Assembly (NCBI GenBank): GCA_028823175.1
Contig: JAPKBZ010000024.1
Location: 1 to 53,658 of the forward strand
Length of the DNA stretch: 53,658 nucleotides
DNA from: Myxococcota bacterium
GTDB taxonomy: Bacteria; Myxococcota_A; UBA9160; UBA4427
Direction of reading: 5' to 3'
Shown here: positions 8,007 through 20,294 of the stretch, piece by piece
How the letters are laid out: the number at the start of each line of letters is the position of its first letter
Numbering within the stretch: the stretch's first letter is position 1
Position numbers and translations under genes: made by a program
The notes under the pieces: model-generated
What the model was told of the DNA's origin: nothing
The model's database searches: none
The model's input: only the letters and a program-made list of their open reading frames with translations

Positions 8007-9011
8007 CTAGGCGCCGGACAGCGGGGGCAGAATAATTTCTGCTCTCGCGCGCAGGGCTTCGATGTGGTCCTTCAGGGCCTGCTGCTCGCGCTCGCGAAGC
8101 CACTCGTTTTCGACGCGTTTTCGGATTTCTCCGAGGGCGGGGAGTTCCGAAGGACTTCGCTCGTGAACCCAGACGATATGGGAGCCGTAGCTCGACGGGA
8201 TCGGATCGCTCCAGCGACCGACGGGCACCTCGAGGGCTCGGGCAGCGAATTGCGGCCCGTATTGTCGTCCGATGGAGGACTCGCTCGAGAGGGGGATATG
8301 GTGGGAGAGCAGGAAGGGATCACCCCACTCGTTCGCCTGCTCGGGGGGGATAGTCTCGCTCCGTAATTTTTCGGCGAGGGCCAGCGAGTCTGCGGAGAGG
8401 TCTTCCTTGCGGCTGTCCCGACTCAGAAAAACGTGGCTCAATCCGACTCTCTCGGGTCTTCGGAAGAGGGCTGGGTTGGCAGCGAGATAGGATTCGAGCT
8501 CCGGGTCGCCGGGAGGTTTGGCCCGGACGCCCGCCGCAATGAGCAGGCGCATTCGCTCGAGCAGCCGCCTGCGCACCACGAGATCCGTCTGATCCATTCG
8601 CTGCTCGAAAGCGCGTTCGAGCAATTCCTCGTCGGAGATGCTCTCGTCCTCCTCGAGGAAGCGCTGGTTTTGCAGCAGTCGGCGGTGGACGATGCCGTCG
8701 GTGAGATGCCAGCCGAAGGAGCGTGCTTGTTGGAGGAGCAGTTCGTCCCTGATTTCCGAGTCGATCAAAGCCTGCAGGAGTTCGGGGTCGGGCGTCTGGC
8801 CGTTGCGGTCGAGCCACCCTTGTTCCAGGGCGGAGATGTCCGCGGGGGTAAAGCGGATGACGGTCTCGGGGCTAGGGCTGGCGAAGAAGCGCTCGCCGAA
8901 GAAGAGCAAGCACCCCAAGACGATAAAATGCAGCAAGGGAGAGCCGAGGAAGCCGCGCCGCCGAGGCCCATCTGCCGGGGAGAGAGTTTCTTCTTTTTTG
9001 GATTGCGTCAT
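8007..9011 (-). CDS. Membrane-anchored parvulin-type (PpiC) peptidyl-prolyl isomerase
   Basis: The 334-residue protein has a basic cytosolic N-terminus, one transmembrane helix at about 25-42, a helical SurA/PpiD-like region (50-170) and a PpiC rotamase domain at about 180-300 (LSHVFLSRD, YGPQFA, YGSHIVWVHE). It should catalyse proline isomerisation in the periplasm and aid folding of exported proteins. The ATG at 9011 is chosen because upstream extension would run into purB and has no parvulin character. It lies 14 bases after purB, so it probably shares the purL-purB transcript, with no obvious functional link. Confidence 0.82.
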   Translation of the reverse strand: MTQSKKEETLSPADGPRRRGFLGSPLLHFIVLGCLLFFGERFFASPSPETVIRFTPADISALEQGWLDRNGQTPDPELLQALIDSEIRDELLLQQARSFGWHLTDGIVHRRLLQNQRFLEEDESISDEELLERAFEQRMDQTDLVVRRRLLERMRLLIAAGVRAKPPGDPELESYLAANPALFRRPERVGLSHVFLSRDSRKEDLSADSLALAEKLRSETIPPEQANEWGDPFLLSHHIPLSSESSIGRQYGPQFAARALEVPVGRWSDPIPSSYGSHIVWVHERSPSELPALGEIRKRVENEWLREREQQALKDHIEALRARAEIILPPLSGA

Positions 9012-9025
9012 TTTTTGGAGACCGC

Positions 9026-10414
<1,389 letters not shown>

Positions 10415-10437
10415 TTAGGAAGGAGGTTCGGTTGCGA

Positions 10438-13400
10438 TCAGTCGACCCAGTGGCGCGCGTTACGGTAGAGATTGATCCAGGGGGCGTCTTCGCTCCAGTC
10501 TTTCGGCCGCCAGGAGTATTGCACTGCGCGAAAGACGCGCTCGGGGTGGGGCATCATAAGGGTGACCCGACCGTCGCGCGTGGTTAGTCCGGTAATGCCG
10601 CCCGGCGATCCGTTGGGATTTTCGGGATAGTGGGTGGTCGGCGTCCCCCGGTGGTCGACGAAACGCAGGGCGACGAGGCCCGAAGATTCGAGGGCAGCGG
10701 ATCCGACGTCCTCCGCGAACTCGGTGCGCCCTTCGCCGTGAGCCACGGCAATGGGCACACGGGCGCCCTCCATCCCGCTGAGCAGGATCGACGGGCTTGC
10801 CTGTATTTCGACCAGAGAAAGGCGCGCTTCGAATTGTTCTGAGCGGTTGCGTACGAAGCGGGGCCAATGCTCTGCGCCGGGGATCAGTGAGTGAAGGTTC
10901 GAGAGCATCTGGCAGCCGTTGCAGACCCCCAAGGTGAAGGTGTCGGGTCGAGCGAAGAATTCTGCGAAGGCATCTCGAGCCCGAGCGGAAAAGAGGATGG
11001 ATTTTGCCCAGCCTTCCCCGGCACCCAGGACGTCGCCGTAGGAGAATCCCCCGCAGGCGGCCAGTCCCTTGAAATCGGCCAGGCTGACACGTTCGGCCAG
11101 CAGGTCGCTCATGTGAACATCCACGCATTCGAAGCCGGCGCGGTCGAAGGCTGCGGCCATCTCGATCTGACCGTTGACGCCCTGTTCGCGCAGGATGGCC
11201 ATGCGGGGGCGCGCCCCGGAATATTGGCGCGTGCCGGGTGCTGCGGAACGGAAGCTGGCGGGCAAGTGGACCGAAAGTCCCGGATCATCGTCATCGACGC
11301 GAAGAGCTTGCTCTTCGGCGGCGCAGCTCGGATCATCGCGGAGCGCCTGCATCCTCGACGTGGTCTCGGACCAGAGCGCTCGCAACTCGCCACGAGTTCG
11401 CTCGAGGAGAAGCTGGCCGCCCGTGGTGATCCTGACGGTCTTGGCTTCGCTGGGCTGCCCAATGCAGTGACTCATTCTATCGAGGTCATGTTGCGCGAGG
11501 ATCGTGCGGGCGGACTCGACGTCATGCGCCGGCACCTGGATGACCGCGCCGAGCTCCTCGCTGAAGAGGGCGGGGAGGGGGTGCGCGCCCAGGTCCGCGA
11601 GATCGACCTCAAGCCCCGTGCCCCCGGCGAAAGCCATTTCGCACAGGGTGGCGAGCAGGCCGCCGTCCGAGCGGTCGTGGTAGGCGAGGAGCAGGCCCGC
11701 ACGATTGAGCGCTTGGATGGCATCGAAGAATTTTCGCAATCGAGAGGGGTCATCGACGTCCGGGGGGATGCTCCCGACGCCTCCGTGGACCTGAGCGAGG
11801 GCGGAGCCACCCAAGCGGTTGCGGCCGTTGCCGAGGTCGATCAAGAGCAGCCGGGTGTCGCCCGCATCCCGTCGCAGCTCGGGGGTCAGGGCGCCCCGAA
11901 TATCGCGCACCGGAGCAAAGGCGCTGATGATGACGGAGATGGGCGATGTGACGCTTCGCTCCCCGTCCTCGTCCTGCCACACGCTGCGCATGGAGAGGCT
12001 GTCCTTGCCGACGGGAACGGCGATGCCCAGGGCCGGGCAGATTTCTAAACCCACGGCCTGTACGGCGTCGTAGAGTCCCGCGTCCTCGCCGGTATGGCCC
12101 GCCGGCGCCATCCAATTGGCGGAGAGTTTGATCTGGTGGGTTCCCAGAATCGGGGCGCTGGCGATATTCGTGACGGCTTCGCCCACGGCCATGCGGGCCG
12201 AGGCCGCCGGGTCGAGCAGGGCAATTGGACTGCGCTCGCCGAGAGCCATGGCTTCCCCGGTGTAGCCGTCGAAGCCCGAGGCGGTCACCGCGGCGTCGGC
12301 GACTGGAACCTGCCACGGCCCCACCATCTGGTCTCGGGCCACCAGGCCCCCGACCGTGCGGTCGCCGATGGTGATCAGGAAGCTCTTGTCCCCCACGGTC
12401 GGAAGCTGGAGCACGGCTTCGCAGGCCTGGGCGAGTTCGATGCCCTCCAGATCTAGGGGCGCCGGAGAGAAGGGGATCCGCTTGACGTCCCGCAACATGC
12501 GCGGCGGCTTGCCAAAGAGAATGGAAAGGGGGATGTCGATGGGTGAATTGCCAAAAAAAGAATCCTCGAGGATGAGCTGGGTCTCCTCGGTCGCCTTTCC
12601 TACCACGGCGAAGGGGCAGCGCTCACGCTCACAAAGTTGGGCGAAGGTGTCGAGATTCTCTTCGGCCACGGCAAGCACGTAGCGCTCCTGGCTTTCGTTA
12701 CACCAGAGCTCCATGGGGGTCATGCCGCTCTCGGCATTGGGAACTTCTCGGAGATGGAAATGGGCTCCTCGATCGCTGTCGTGGACGAGTTCGGGCAGCG
12801 CGTTGGAAAGCCCTCCAGCGCCGACATCGTGGATGGAGATGATCGGGTTTTCCTCACCGCGAGCCCAGCAGCGATCGATGACTTCCTGGCAGCGTCTTTC
12901 GAGTTCGGCGTTTTCCCGCTGCACCGAGGCAAAATCCAAATCCTCGTGGCTGGCCCCGGAATCCATCGAAGAGGCCGCGCCACCCCCCAGGCCGATGAGC
13001 ATGGCGGGACCGCCCAGGACAACGATCTGGGAACCGGGGGGAATCTTGCCCTTGTCGACGTGCTCGTGGCGGATATTGCCGAGACCTCCCGCCAGCATGA
13101 TGGGCTTGTGGAAACCGCGAACCTCGAGCCCGCCGGGCCCGGGCACCCGGGCTTCGAAGCTGCGGAAATAGCCCGCGATATTTGGACGACCGAACTCGTT
13201 GTTGTAGGCCGCGCCTCCGATGGGGGCCTCGAGCATGATTTCGAGGGCCGAAGCGATTCGGTCGGGTTTTCCGAAGGGCTTCTCCCATGCGTGCTCGGCG
13301 CCGGGAATGCGAAGGTTCGAGACCGAAAAGCCCGTCAGGCCGGCCTTGGGCCGGGCTCCCCGGCCAGTGGCTCCCTCGTCCCGGATCTCACCCCCCGAAC

Positions 13401-14337
13401 CCGTCGCTGCCCCGGGGTAGGGAGAGATCGCAGTGGGGTGGTTGTGGGTCTCGACCTTCATCAGGATGTGTACGGGTTCGGCATGCGCCCGGTAGGTGTG
13501 GTCCTCGGGGTCGGGCATGAAACGCGTGGCCAGGCTGCCCGCCATGACAGCTGAATTGTCCGAGTAGGCGGAGAGCACGCCGTCCGGGGCCTGCTTGGTC
13601 GTGTTGCGAATCATGTCGAAGAGGGAATGGGGAGCCTCCTCGCCGTCGATGATCCAATCGGCGTTGAAAATTTTGTGGCGGCAATGTTCGGAGTTCGCCT
13701 GGGCGAACATCATCAATTCCACGTCGCTGGGGTTGCGTCCGAGCTCGCTGAAGGCGTCGACCAGGTAGTCGACCTCGTCGTCGGCCAGGGCCAGTCCCAA
13801 TTCCTTGTCGGCCTGGAGCAGAGCCTGCCGGCCATTGCCCAGCACGTCGACTTCGGTCAGGGGGCGGGGGTCGGCGTGGTTGAAGAGTTGGTCGGCGTCT
13901 TCGAAGGCGTGAAGGACAACCTGGGTCATTCGATCGTGCAGGAGTACCGTGGCGGCCGCCAGGGCCTCATCGGTCAGATTGCCTTCGAGCCAGTAGGCGA
14001 TGCCCCTCTCCAGGCGCTCGATCTTCCCGAGGCCGCAGATATGGGCGATATCGGTGGCCTTGGATGACCAGGGCGAGATCGTGCCGACCCGGGGCACCAC
14101 GAGCAGCAATTGACCCTGGGGCGCCTCGGTTAGCGTCTGACTCGGCCCGTAGCGGAGCAGTTGCTCGAGCACGCCGGCCTCCTCGGCGCTGAGTGTCGCC
14201 TGGGCCGGGGAGAGTTGGGCAAAATGGGCGAGGTCGGCGCTCAGACCGCTGATTTCAGGGGCGACGTCCCGCAGCGTTTGCAGCAGGGCGGTTCTGCGCG
14301 ATTGGGAAAGGGCAGGTGCGCCGCGTAGATGGAGCAT
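10438..14337 (-). CDS. purL: Phosphoribosylformylglycinamidine synthase, single-chain PurL
   Basis: At 1299 residues this is the large proteobacterial-type FGAM synthase. It converts FGAR, ATP and glutamine to FGAM in step four of purine synthesis. The N-terminal PurS-like region starts LRGAPALS, as in E. coli. The two AIR-synthase-like halves carry [10 protein letters not shown] and KVETHNHPT. The C-terminal class I glutaminase has Cys1139 in GVCNGCQM, His1264 and Glu1266 in MPHPE, close to E. coli numbering. AGAGGA precedes the ATG and a sigma70-like promoter is seen upstream. No frameshift is visible. Confidence 0.97.
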   Translation of the reverse strand: MLHLRGAPALSQSRRTALLQTLRDVAPEISGLSADLAHFAQLSPAQATLSAEEAGVLEQLLRYGPSQTLTEAPQGQLLLVVPRVGTISPWSSKATDIAHICGLGKIERLERGIAYWLEGNLTDEALAAATVLLHDRMTQVVLHAFEDADQLFNHADPRPLTEVDVLGNGRQALLQADKELGLALADDEVDYLVDAFSELGRNPSDVELMMFAQANSEHCRHKIFNADWIIDGEEAPHSLFDMIRNTTKQAPDGVLSAYSDNSAVMAGSLATRFMPDPEDHTYRAHAEPVHILMKVETHNHPTAISPYPGAATGSGGEIRDEGATGRGARPKAGLTGFSVSNLRIPGAEHAWEKPFGKPDRIASALEIMLEAPIGGAAYNNEFGRPNIAGYFRSFEARVPGPGGLEVRGFHKPIMLAGGLGNIRHEHVDKGKIPPGSQIVVLGGPAMLIGLGGGAASSMDSGASHEDLDFASVQRENAELERRCQEVIDRCWARGEENPIISIHDVGAGGLSNALPELVHDSDRGAHFHLREVPNAESGMTPMELWCNESQERYVLAVAEENLDTFAQLCERERCPFAVVGKATEETQLILEDSFFGNSPIDIPLSILFGKPPRMLRDVKRIPFSPAPLDLEGIELAQACEAVLQLPTVGDKSFLITIGDRTVGGLVARDQMVGPWQVPVADAAVTASGFDGYTGEAMALGERSPIALLDPAASARMAVGEAVTNIASAPILGTHQIKLSANWMAPAGHTGEDAGLYDAVQAVGLEICPALGIAVPVGKDSLSMRSVWQDEDGERSVTSPISVIISAFAPVRDIRGALTPELRRDAGDTRLLLIDLGNGRNRLGGSALAQVHGGVGSIPPDVDDPSRLRKFFDAIQALNRAGLLLAYHDRSDGGLLATLCEMAFAGGTGLEVDLADLGAHPLPALFSEELGAVIQVPAHDVESARTILAQHDLDRMSHCIGQPSEAKTVRITTGGQLLLERTRGELRALWSETTSRMQALRDDPSCAAEEQALRVDDDDPGLSVHLPASFRSAAPGTRQYSGARPRMAILREQGVNGQIEMAAAFDRAGFECVDVHMSDLLAERVSLADFKGLAACGGFSYGDVLGAGEGWAKSILFSARARDAFAEFFARPDTFTLGVCNGCQMLSNLHSLIPGAEHWPRFVRNRSEQFEARLSLVEIQASPSILLSGMEGARVPIAVAHGEGRTEFAEDVGSAALESSGLVALRFVDHRGTPTTHYPENPNGSPGGITGLTTRDGRVTLMMPHPERVFRAVQYSWRPKDWSEDAPWINLYRNARHWVD

Positions 14338-14391
14338 CGTAATCCTCTATCGCGAACCGGTTGAGGGTTCGAACTGGGCAACGGAACCCCT

Positions 14392-14420
14392 AGTGTATCG
14401 CCTGCGCGGACGGCGACCAA
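14392..14420 (-). promoter_or_regulatory. Putative sigma70 promoter for purL-purB
   Basis: On the minus strand TTGGTC (14420-14415) and TACACT (14397-14392) are separated by exactly 17 bases. They match 3 and 4 of the 6 consensus bases. The -10 element lies about 55 bases before the purL ATG, in the 119-base gap after the carboxylase gene. Confidence 0.5.
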
Positions 14421-14456
14421 TGCCGTCGCTGGGCTGGGGGTTCCCGTGTGGACGGG

Positions 14457-17201
14457 TCAGCGGAGCAGCGCCAGGGTGACGGTCTGATGCCGTTCCTGGA
14501 TCTCCTCTTCGGATTCTTCCACCACCACTTCGTCGGGCTCAATTTCGAAGATCTTTTGTCCCTTGTTGACGACGACCCCGTCGGTGTCTTCGATCAGGCA
14601 GCGTTTCACCGTACCTGCGAAGGGCGCGGAAATCTTGTTGAACATCTTCATGACTTCGATGATGAAGAGGGGCTGCCCCTCCTCGAAATGCATCCCCTCC
14701 TCGGCGAGTAGGGGAAGGTGCGGGGCTTCCCGGCCAAAGAGTGCGCCGCCCATGGGAGTGAGGATCTCGTTGCTGCTCGCCTTCGGCGGGGGCGCCAGGG
14801 TTCGAATCAGGGGGTCCGCGATCTCTGGGTCGGTGTATTGCTCGGGGAAGACAGGCTCGAAATCATCGCCCACTCGAATCTCGCCGAAACCCGATCGGGC
14901 GCTGATTCGAGGAATGACGAGGAGCAGTTCGAGACCGGCCTGATAACCCGCGTGGGCGGCCTGGCAGCGGGCCCAGAGTTCGGGGTCTCCCGCGGTGACT
15001 TCGTCGCAAGCGCCCTGGCCCAGTAAAGCTTCGAGGGCGGGCCAGTCGGCGGCTCCACTCTGCTCTTGGATCTGCGCGTAGAAGCTCAGGGCGTCTTCGA
15101 GAAGGCCGTTGTCGTCCTGCCAGATCATCTCTGACGGGGGCTTGTTCGCGTCGAAATCCATATGCAGGTACTGATAGAGCGTCTGCAGCACCTTGAGAGG
15201 GTTGGCGAGGAAATCGAAATCCTTGCCGTTGGGGCGCCAGAATTCGTCGTGGTAGAGGCCGATAAATCCGGCCAGAGCATGAGGGGCGGCCAACAGGCGC
15301 CTTAGGGGCCGCAGCAGGAGCGTCTCTTTGGCGCCGATGACCTTGCGAGCTTCGCCGTTCTTCGCATTTTCCAAGAGGTATTGGGCCGCCAGGTCGAGAT
15401 TGACATCCTGGGCGATCACCTGAAGCGAGCCCACCGCCGCAAGGTAATGCGTTAGGAAGCGGGTGTTGGGCTTCATCATCGCGTCCTTGCCGAGGATCCA
15501 GTTGATGAGCCCGTACTGCACGGGGATATTGGTTTCGAGGTCGTCGCCGCGGAGCTCGGTGCAGCGCAGGATTTCAGCGAGTCGCTCGAGGTTCTGTTTG
15601 CGATCCTCTCCATAACTCAGGATGAGGGCGATATTGGAGTCGTATGCCCCCGCCAGGTTGTAATACATGAAGGCCCCGGTATCGGGGTTCCGCGTTCCGA
15701 TGCCCTGATCGTCCCGAATCTCGTGCTCGATGGGTCTGGACCACTGGCGAATCATGCCGCCCGCATGGGGCTGGAGAGCCGAGTTCGTGGCGTTGACTCG
15801 AATTTCGGCGCCGGAGGCGTGTCTCGGTTCCCGGTCGGGGCGCGGCAGGCGTTTGCCGTGGAGTGAGATCAGCACCATGGCTTCGATCAGGCGCTCCACC
15901 CTGAAGGCTTCGTTCGGATCGTTCGGGTTGGTGAATTTGAGCCGGTAGGCCAGTTCGGTCACGCCGTGCTCAACTTGGATCCGGGTATTCATCTCCATGA
16001 AGAAATGGTCGAAACCCTCAACAATGCACTCGAAGGTCGAAACGCTGTCGAGATCGACGCCCTGGCCGAAGGCCTCGGCATCGCGCTCCATGGCGAGCAG
16101 GGTCTTGGCATCGTTGGCGAGGGTTTTGGCTCGGGACCCCGTCTCTTGATCGGCAGCCTTTTTGAGTAGCTCCGAAGTGAGGGAAAACTCGAGCTGCTTC
16201 TGCTCGTGCATTTGGATCGAACAGTCCCGACCGCCCAAGGCGACCGCCCAGTCGCCATTGCCGACGACCTGGATTTCGTTGTGGCGGGTGGTCTCTAGAT
16301 TGAGTTCGATGAGAAAGTTCCGATTCGAGCCGGGCTCGGTCAACTTCTGCTCGGCGAGAATTTCCATCACCGCTCCGTCGATTTCGTCGGGTTCGGAGAC
16401 GACTCGCTGCCCCTTGCCGCCGCCGCCGCCGATGCACTTGAAGCGGATTCGCTTGCCCGGGTACTGAGACCAGATCTCCGCACTCTCGCGTTCCCCGGCC
16501 CGCTGCAATTCCTCGATGGTGACCAGTTCGAGACTGCTCGAGTAGCCGAGCTGGAGCAGGTCCTCGGCGTTCTCCTCGGGGGTCTGTGCGGCATCGAATT
16601 CAAAGTCGAGTTCGTGCTCGCCAGCGAGCTTCTCGAGACCCTTTCGGTCTTTGACTCGGGCGATCAGGGCCCGGGAGGAGATGTCGTCGATGCCGGGAAT
16701 GACCGCGTTCTCGAGGCTTCGCGCGAGTTTTTTCGCTTCGTCCTTTGCGCCCGCCCGGCGGATCACCGATGCGGATGGGCCGAAGAAGCCGATGCCTGCG
16801 TCCTCGAGGGCTTGAATGAAGTCCGCATCTTCGGCCATGAATCCGTAGCCGGCGAAGATGTGGGTGTAGCTGTGCTCCCGAGCGATTTCGATGATCTGGC
16901 CGATGCGCTGGATCTTCTCTTCCTGGCCCGCACCCATGTAGTCGGGCACCCGGTGGATATTCCTCGGGAAGGCGAGTGAACGGATCTCTGGGGCCAGACA
17001 GCGCGGGTAGACGACCGAGTCCTTTTCCGAGAGCAGCATCCCGAATTCGCGTATGCCGATCTCCTGGAAGACCTCAAAGGCCTCCATGCGAACCGGACCG
17101 CGGCAGACGACAAGGCACTTGACGTCCTGCAGCGAAAAGGAGCGGAGCCATTCGGAATGGGCTTCGTGGAAACGTTGGGGAGTCTGATCCGGACCGAGCA
17201 T
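14457..17201 (-). CDS. Acyl-CoA carboxylase biotin carboxylase fused to biotin carrier domain
   Basis: The 914-residue protein carries a biotin carboxylase ATP-grasp module (about 27-560): GFMAEDADF, a glycine-rich ATP loop at 258-264, and EMNTRIQVEHGVTE at 403-416, where the usual Pro after EH is Gly. Residues 560-800 are a largely helical region I cannot assign with confidence; it may play the role of the BT domain in propionyl-CoA carboxylase. A biotinyl domain ends the protein, with Lys852 in EVMKM as the biotinylation site. Its ATG overlaps the stop of the carboxyltransferase gene as TAATG, so the two subunits are co-translated. It would carboxylate acetyl-CoA or another acyl-CoA. A segment at about 170-250 before the ATP loop appears expanded compared with standard biotin carboxylases. 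Confidence 0.88.
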   Translation of the reverse strand: MLGPDQTPQRFHEAHSEWLRSFSLQDVKCLVVCRGPVRMEAFEVFQEIGIREFGMLLSEKDSVVYPRCLAPEIRSLAFPRNIHRVPDYMGAGQEEKIQRIGQIIEIAREHSYTHIFAGYGFMAEDADFIQALEDAGIGFFGPSASVIRRAGAKDEAKKLARSLENAVIPGIDDISSRALIARVKDRKGLEKLAGEHELDFEFDAAQTPEENAEDLLQLGYSSSLELVTIEELQRAGERESAEIWSQYPGKRIRFKCIGGGGGKGQRVVSEPDEIDGAVMEILAEQKLTEPGSNRNFLIELNLETTRHNEIQVVGNGDWAVALGGRDCSIQMHEQKQLEFSLTSELLKKAADQETGSRAKTLANDAKTLLAMERDAEAFGQGVDLDSVSTFECIVEGFDHFFMEMNTRIQVEHGVTELAYRLKFTNPNDPNEAFRVERLIEAMVLISLHGKRLPRPDREPRHASGAEIRVNATNSALQPHAGGMIRQWSRPIEHEIRDDQGIGTRNPDTGAFMYYNLAGAYDSNIALILSYGEDRKQNLERLAEILRCTELRGDDLETNIPVQYGLINWILGKDAMMKPNTRFLTHYLAAVGSLQVIAQDVNLDLAAQYLLENAKNGEARKVIGAKETLLLRPLRRLLAAPHALAGFIGLYHDEFWRPNGKDFDFLANPLKVLQTLYQYLHMDFDANKPPSEMIWQDDNGLLEDALSFYAQIQEQSGAADWPALEALLGQGACDEVTAGDPELWARCQAAHAGYQAGLELLLVIPRISARSGFGEIRVGDDFEPVFPEQYTDPEIADPLIRTLAPPPKASSNEILTPMGGALFGREAPHLPLLAEEGMHFEEGQPLFIIEVMKMFNKISAPFAGTVKRCLIEDTDGVVVNKGQKIFEIEPDEVVVEESEEEIQERHQTVTLALLR

Positions 17202-18862
17202 TATTCGTGCTCTCTATGTGTGCCGCCCATGGCGGTGGGTTGGTAGTGACGCATGAGGAACGAGAGGTTTTCGGCGAGGATTCGGCGGCTCTCGCCGGGC
17301 CGAACGACGCTGGAAACCGAACCGAGGGAAAGCGCTTCCTTGGGGTTCATTAATTCCTCTTCGTAACGCTCGGAGAGAGCGTTGAGTGCGGCGTCGCGGA
17401 TGGCGGCAGCCTCGCTTTCGCTCGAGCCCGACTTGATGGCCTTCGCGTAGTCGCCGGCGGCCTTTCTGATCTCGTTCTTGTAGACGAAATCCTTGCCGGC
17501 CGGCCCCATCACAGCGATCCGGGCCATGGGCATGGTAAAGACCCGATCAGCGCCCGTGAAATAGGAATTCCAACTGGCGTAGGCTCCGCCGAAGGCGTTG
17601 CGGATGATCATGGTCATACGCGGGGTACGGACGTCGATGATGGAGTCGAGGAGTTTGCGTCCCGCGAGGATGATGCCACGGCTCTCCTGCTCCTTGCCGG
17701 GTAGGAAGCCCGTCGTGTCCTCGATGAAGATCAGCGGGATATTGTAGAGGTTGCAGAAGCGGATGAAGCGGGTTCCCTTGAGGGCTGCGTCGATATCGAT
17801 CTGGCCGGAGGCCACTGCCGAGTTGTTCCCGACGAAGCCCACGACATGCCCGGCGAGGCGCCCAAAAGCGGTCACGAGATTGCGCGCGCGCTGGGGTTGC
17901 AACTCGAAATATTCCCCGAAATCGGTGATCTGCTGGAGGTAAAGGCTGATATCCATGGGGGCGTTCATGCCCGCTGGGCTCAGAAAGGTGCGCCGGAAGA
18001 GAATGTCCTCTTCCACCGTGTAGCGGTCCACGGGATCCGATGTTTCCTTGAAGGGGGCCGAGGACTCGTTGTTGTCGGGCAGGTAGGAGAGGAGCCGGAT
18101 CGCAGTTCGCAGGGAGCCCAACTCGTCTCGGGTGGTGAGGTCGCAGACCCCGCTCATCCCGTGCACGCCGGGGCCGCCGAGTTCGTCGGCGGTGACTTCT
18201 TCGCCCAGAACGGATTTGACGACGCCGGGCCCGGTCAGCCCGATGAAGCTGTCCTCACACTGGATCATGAAGGAGCCCTGGCGGGGCAGGTAGGCGCCGC
18301 CGCCGGCGTTGTAGCCGAACATCAGGCTGATGCTCGGAGCCCGGCCGCTGATTTTGCGGAGCGCGGTGAAGGCCTCGCTGTAGCCGTCGAGGCCGCCGAC
18401 CCCTGCGGGCACGAACGCCCCGGCAGAATCATTCATCCCAATCAGCGGGATACCGTGTTCCCCGGCCATGTAGATCAGTCGGGCGAGCTTGGCGCCGTTG
18501 GTGGCGTCCATCGAGCCGGCCCGAAGGGTGAAATCGTGGCCGTAGACCGCGACGTCTCGGCCGGCGATGTTGAGGATGCCCGTGACGATGGAGGCTCCGT
18601 CGAGACCCGGGCCCCAGTTGCGCCAGAGGATATTCGGCTCCTGCTCGGTGAGAACCTTGATGCGTTCCCACACGGTCATCCGGCTCTTGGAGTGCTGGGT
18701 GCGGACGCGATCGACCCCGCCCCCATTCAGAGGGCGTTGGGTCAGCTCTCGTTCGAGTTCCAGGGCTCGATCGTAGGTGTTGTCTGCGGCGTCTTCGCCG
18801 GGAGACTGGAGACCCGGTGGGTTCAGCAGTGGATTTTCGAGAGAGAAGGAGGGGGCAGACAT
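17201..18862 (-). CDS. Acyl-CoA carboxylase carboxyltransferase subunit
   Basis: This 553-residue protein matches the fused alpha/beta carboxyltransferase family (PF01039) of propionyl-, methylcrotonyl- and acetyl-CoA carboxylases. Residues in crotonase-like halves are evident: GMNDSAGAF with [26 protein letters not shown], then GFLPGKEQE and the C-terminal [13 protein letters not shown] and MGPAGKDF. It transfers the carboxyl group from biotin to acyl-CoA. Size matches the family. It is the first gene of a two-gene operon with the biotin carboxylase. Acyl-CoA specificity cannot be read from sequence alone. Confidence 0.92.
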   Translation of the reverse strand: MSAPSFSLENPLLNPPGLQSPGEDAADNTYDRALELERELTQRPLNGGGVDRVRTQHSKSRMTVWERIKVLTEQEPNILWRNWGPGLDGASIVTGILNIAGRDVAVYGHDFTLRAGSMDATNGAKLARLIYMAGEHGIPLIGMNDSAGAFVPAGVGGLDGYSEAFTALRKISGRAPSISLMFGYNAGGGAYLPRQGSFMIQCEDSFIGLTGPGVVKSVLGEEVTADELGGPGVHGMSGVCDLTTRDELGSLRTAIRLLSYLPDNNESSAPFKETSDPVDRYTVEEDILFRRTFLSPAGMNAPMDISLYLQQITDFGEYFELQPQRARNLVTAFGRLAGHVVGFVGNNSAVASGQIDIDAALKGTRFIRFCNLYNIPLIFIEDTTGFLPGKEQESRGIILAGRKLLDSIIDVRTPRMTMIIRNAFGGAYASWNSYFTGADRVFTMPMARIAVMGPAGKDFVYKNEIRKAAGDYAKAIKSGSSESEAAAIRDAALNALSERYEEELMNPKEALSLGSVSSVVRPGESRRILAENLSFLMRHYQPTAMGGTHREHE

Positions 18863-19181
18863 ATTCTTTCGGAATCAGCCTTCGCTTGGTTTGGATTGAA
18901 TTTCGCGCGCCTGGGGTCGCACCTGAATCCGCACTCCGTGGGCTAAGCCCGGCCGAGCCGGCCTTGGACCCGCTGAGCATGGACGAAACCCCTTGGGGGA
19001 GCCCCGGGGCGATCGCTCGGGACGCCGCGATGCTAGCCGCTTTGTCCCACCAGAGCGACCGCGCGGGAGGAGGTCCGTGCCGACTTTTTCCCCGCGCGCG
19101 ATCTCTTTGCCCGGGCCCGAACGCCGCCTGCGATGCGATAGAGTCGTGGCTCTCTCCCCCATCAAGAAGGGTTTCCGCCCG
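18863..19181. other. Intergenic region between divergent carboxylase and kinase genes
   Basis: I see no credible gene in these 319 bases. Both flanking genes read outward, so promoters for each should lie here, but I found no convincing -35/-10 pair. In-frame sequence upstream of the kinase start (to 18993) is Arg/Pro-rich and looks non-coding. Confidence 0.6.
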
Positions 19182-20267
19182 ATGCCCCAGCCGATCGGCC
19201 GCGATCTCGACACGACTCGCCGGCAACTCGTGGATTGGCTCGCGAAGCGGCTCCCATCATCTCGGGGGCTGCGCGTCGAAGACCTCCGGGGGCCCAAGGA
19301 CACTGGGTTCTCCAGCGATACCCTCATGTTCTCGCTCGTGGACGAGGAGGCCGGCCGCGAACGGCGCCAGGAACTGGTTTTGCGCCTCGAACCCGCGGGC
19401 GAATTTCGGCTCTTTCCCGAGTACGACGTGGCCCTGCAGTACAACATGATGAAGGCCCTGGTCTCCACGGCGGTTCCCGTGCCGGCGATGCTCTGGCTCG
19501 AGGAAGATCCGGGGCCCCTAGGCAACCCCTTCTACGTGATGGAGCGGGTCGAGGGCCAGGTGCCGAGCGACAGCCCCCCCTACCATTCCGAGGGCTGGCT
19601 CTTCGAGGCGTCTCCCCAGGAGCGTGAGCGCCTCTGGTTCAGCGGACTGGACGCCATGTCGGAGGTCCACAAGCTCGATGGGCAGGCGCCCGAGTTTTCT
19701 TTCCTGGCTCGCCCCGTGCCGGGGGAGACTGGCCTGCAGGCGCAACTCAGGTATTGGGAGAACTTTCTGGATTGGGGGCTCGAGCGTTCGCGCTACGACC
19801 TGATCCGCGAAGGGCTCGACTGGCTCAGAAGCCACCAACCCCCGGAGTCCCAGGTGGGCCTGTGTTGGGGGGACGCCCGGATCTCGAATCAAATTTTCAA
19901 CCGCTGTGAAGCCGTGGCGGTGATTGACTGGGAGATGGTCTTCCTGGGCGATCCGGTGGCAGACCTCGCCTGGTTCATCACCCTGGATCGCATCCTCACC
20001 GAGGGGATAGGACTCGAGAGGATGCCGGGGATGCCCGGGCGCGCGGATTCCATCGCGCGTTGGGAGAAAAACATAGGTCGCCCTGCCGAGCACTACGGCT
20101 ACTACGAGATTTTCGCGGCTTGGCGGTTCGCCGTGATCATGGCCCGGATTTTTATCCAGATGAAGTATTACGAGGTCATGCCCGAAGAAGCTCCGGTGGA
20201 TGTGGAGAATCTGTCCACCTCGATCCTGCGCTCCTTGTTGGCCGAAGCCGATTCGTCGGGCGCGTGA
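19182..20267 (+). CDS. Phosphotransferase-family (APH-fold) small-molecule kinase
   Basis: The 361-residue protein has the aminoglycoside-phosphotransferase/ACAD10-like kinase fold. The catalytic loop is CWGDARISNQIF, with the base Asp and metal Asn, and a DFG-equivalent Asp lies in VIDWEMVFLGDP. VLRLEP is the probable nucleotide Lys/Arg strand. Family members phosphorylate hydroxylated small molecules or hydroxy-acyl groups and often sit with acyl-CoA metabolism genes, as here. The ATG at 19182 is preferred because the family begins close to this point and AAGAAGG lies 11 bases upstream. It is convergent with the thioesterase gene. Antibiotic resistance is not implied. Confidence 0.82.
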   Translation: MPQPIGRDLDTTRRQLVDWLAKRLPSSRGLRVEDLRGPKDTGFSSDTLMFSLVDEEAGRERRQELVLRLEPAGEFRLFPEYDVALQYNMMKALVSTAVPVPAMLWLEEDPGPLGNPFYVMERVEGQVPSDSPPYHSEGWLFEASPQERERLWFSGLDAMSEVHKLDGQAPEFSFLARPVPGETGLQAQLRYWENFLDWGLERSRYDLIREGLDWLRSHQPPESQVGLCWGDARISNQIFNRCEAVAVIDWEMVFLGDPVADLAWFITLDRILTEGIGLERMPGMPGRADSIARWEKNIGRPAEHYGYYEIFAAWRFAVIMARIFIQMKYYEVMPEEAPVDVENLSTSILRSLLAEADSSGA

Positions 20268-20294
20268 GCGGCAGAGGCGCGAAGGCGGGTTTTA

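Noticed and set aside
17846..18946. Plus-strand open frame of 366 codons over the carboxyltransferase gene
   Set aside because: It is the mirror reading of a strongly supported carboxyltransferase gene, with no family match.
19182..20267. Aminoglycoside resistance kinase
   Set aside because: The catalytic motif CWGDARISN and the acyl-CoA gene context fit the broad phosphotransferase family rather than a resistance enzyme.
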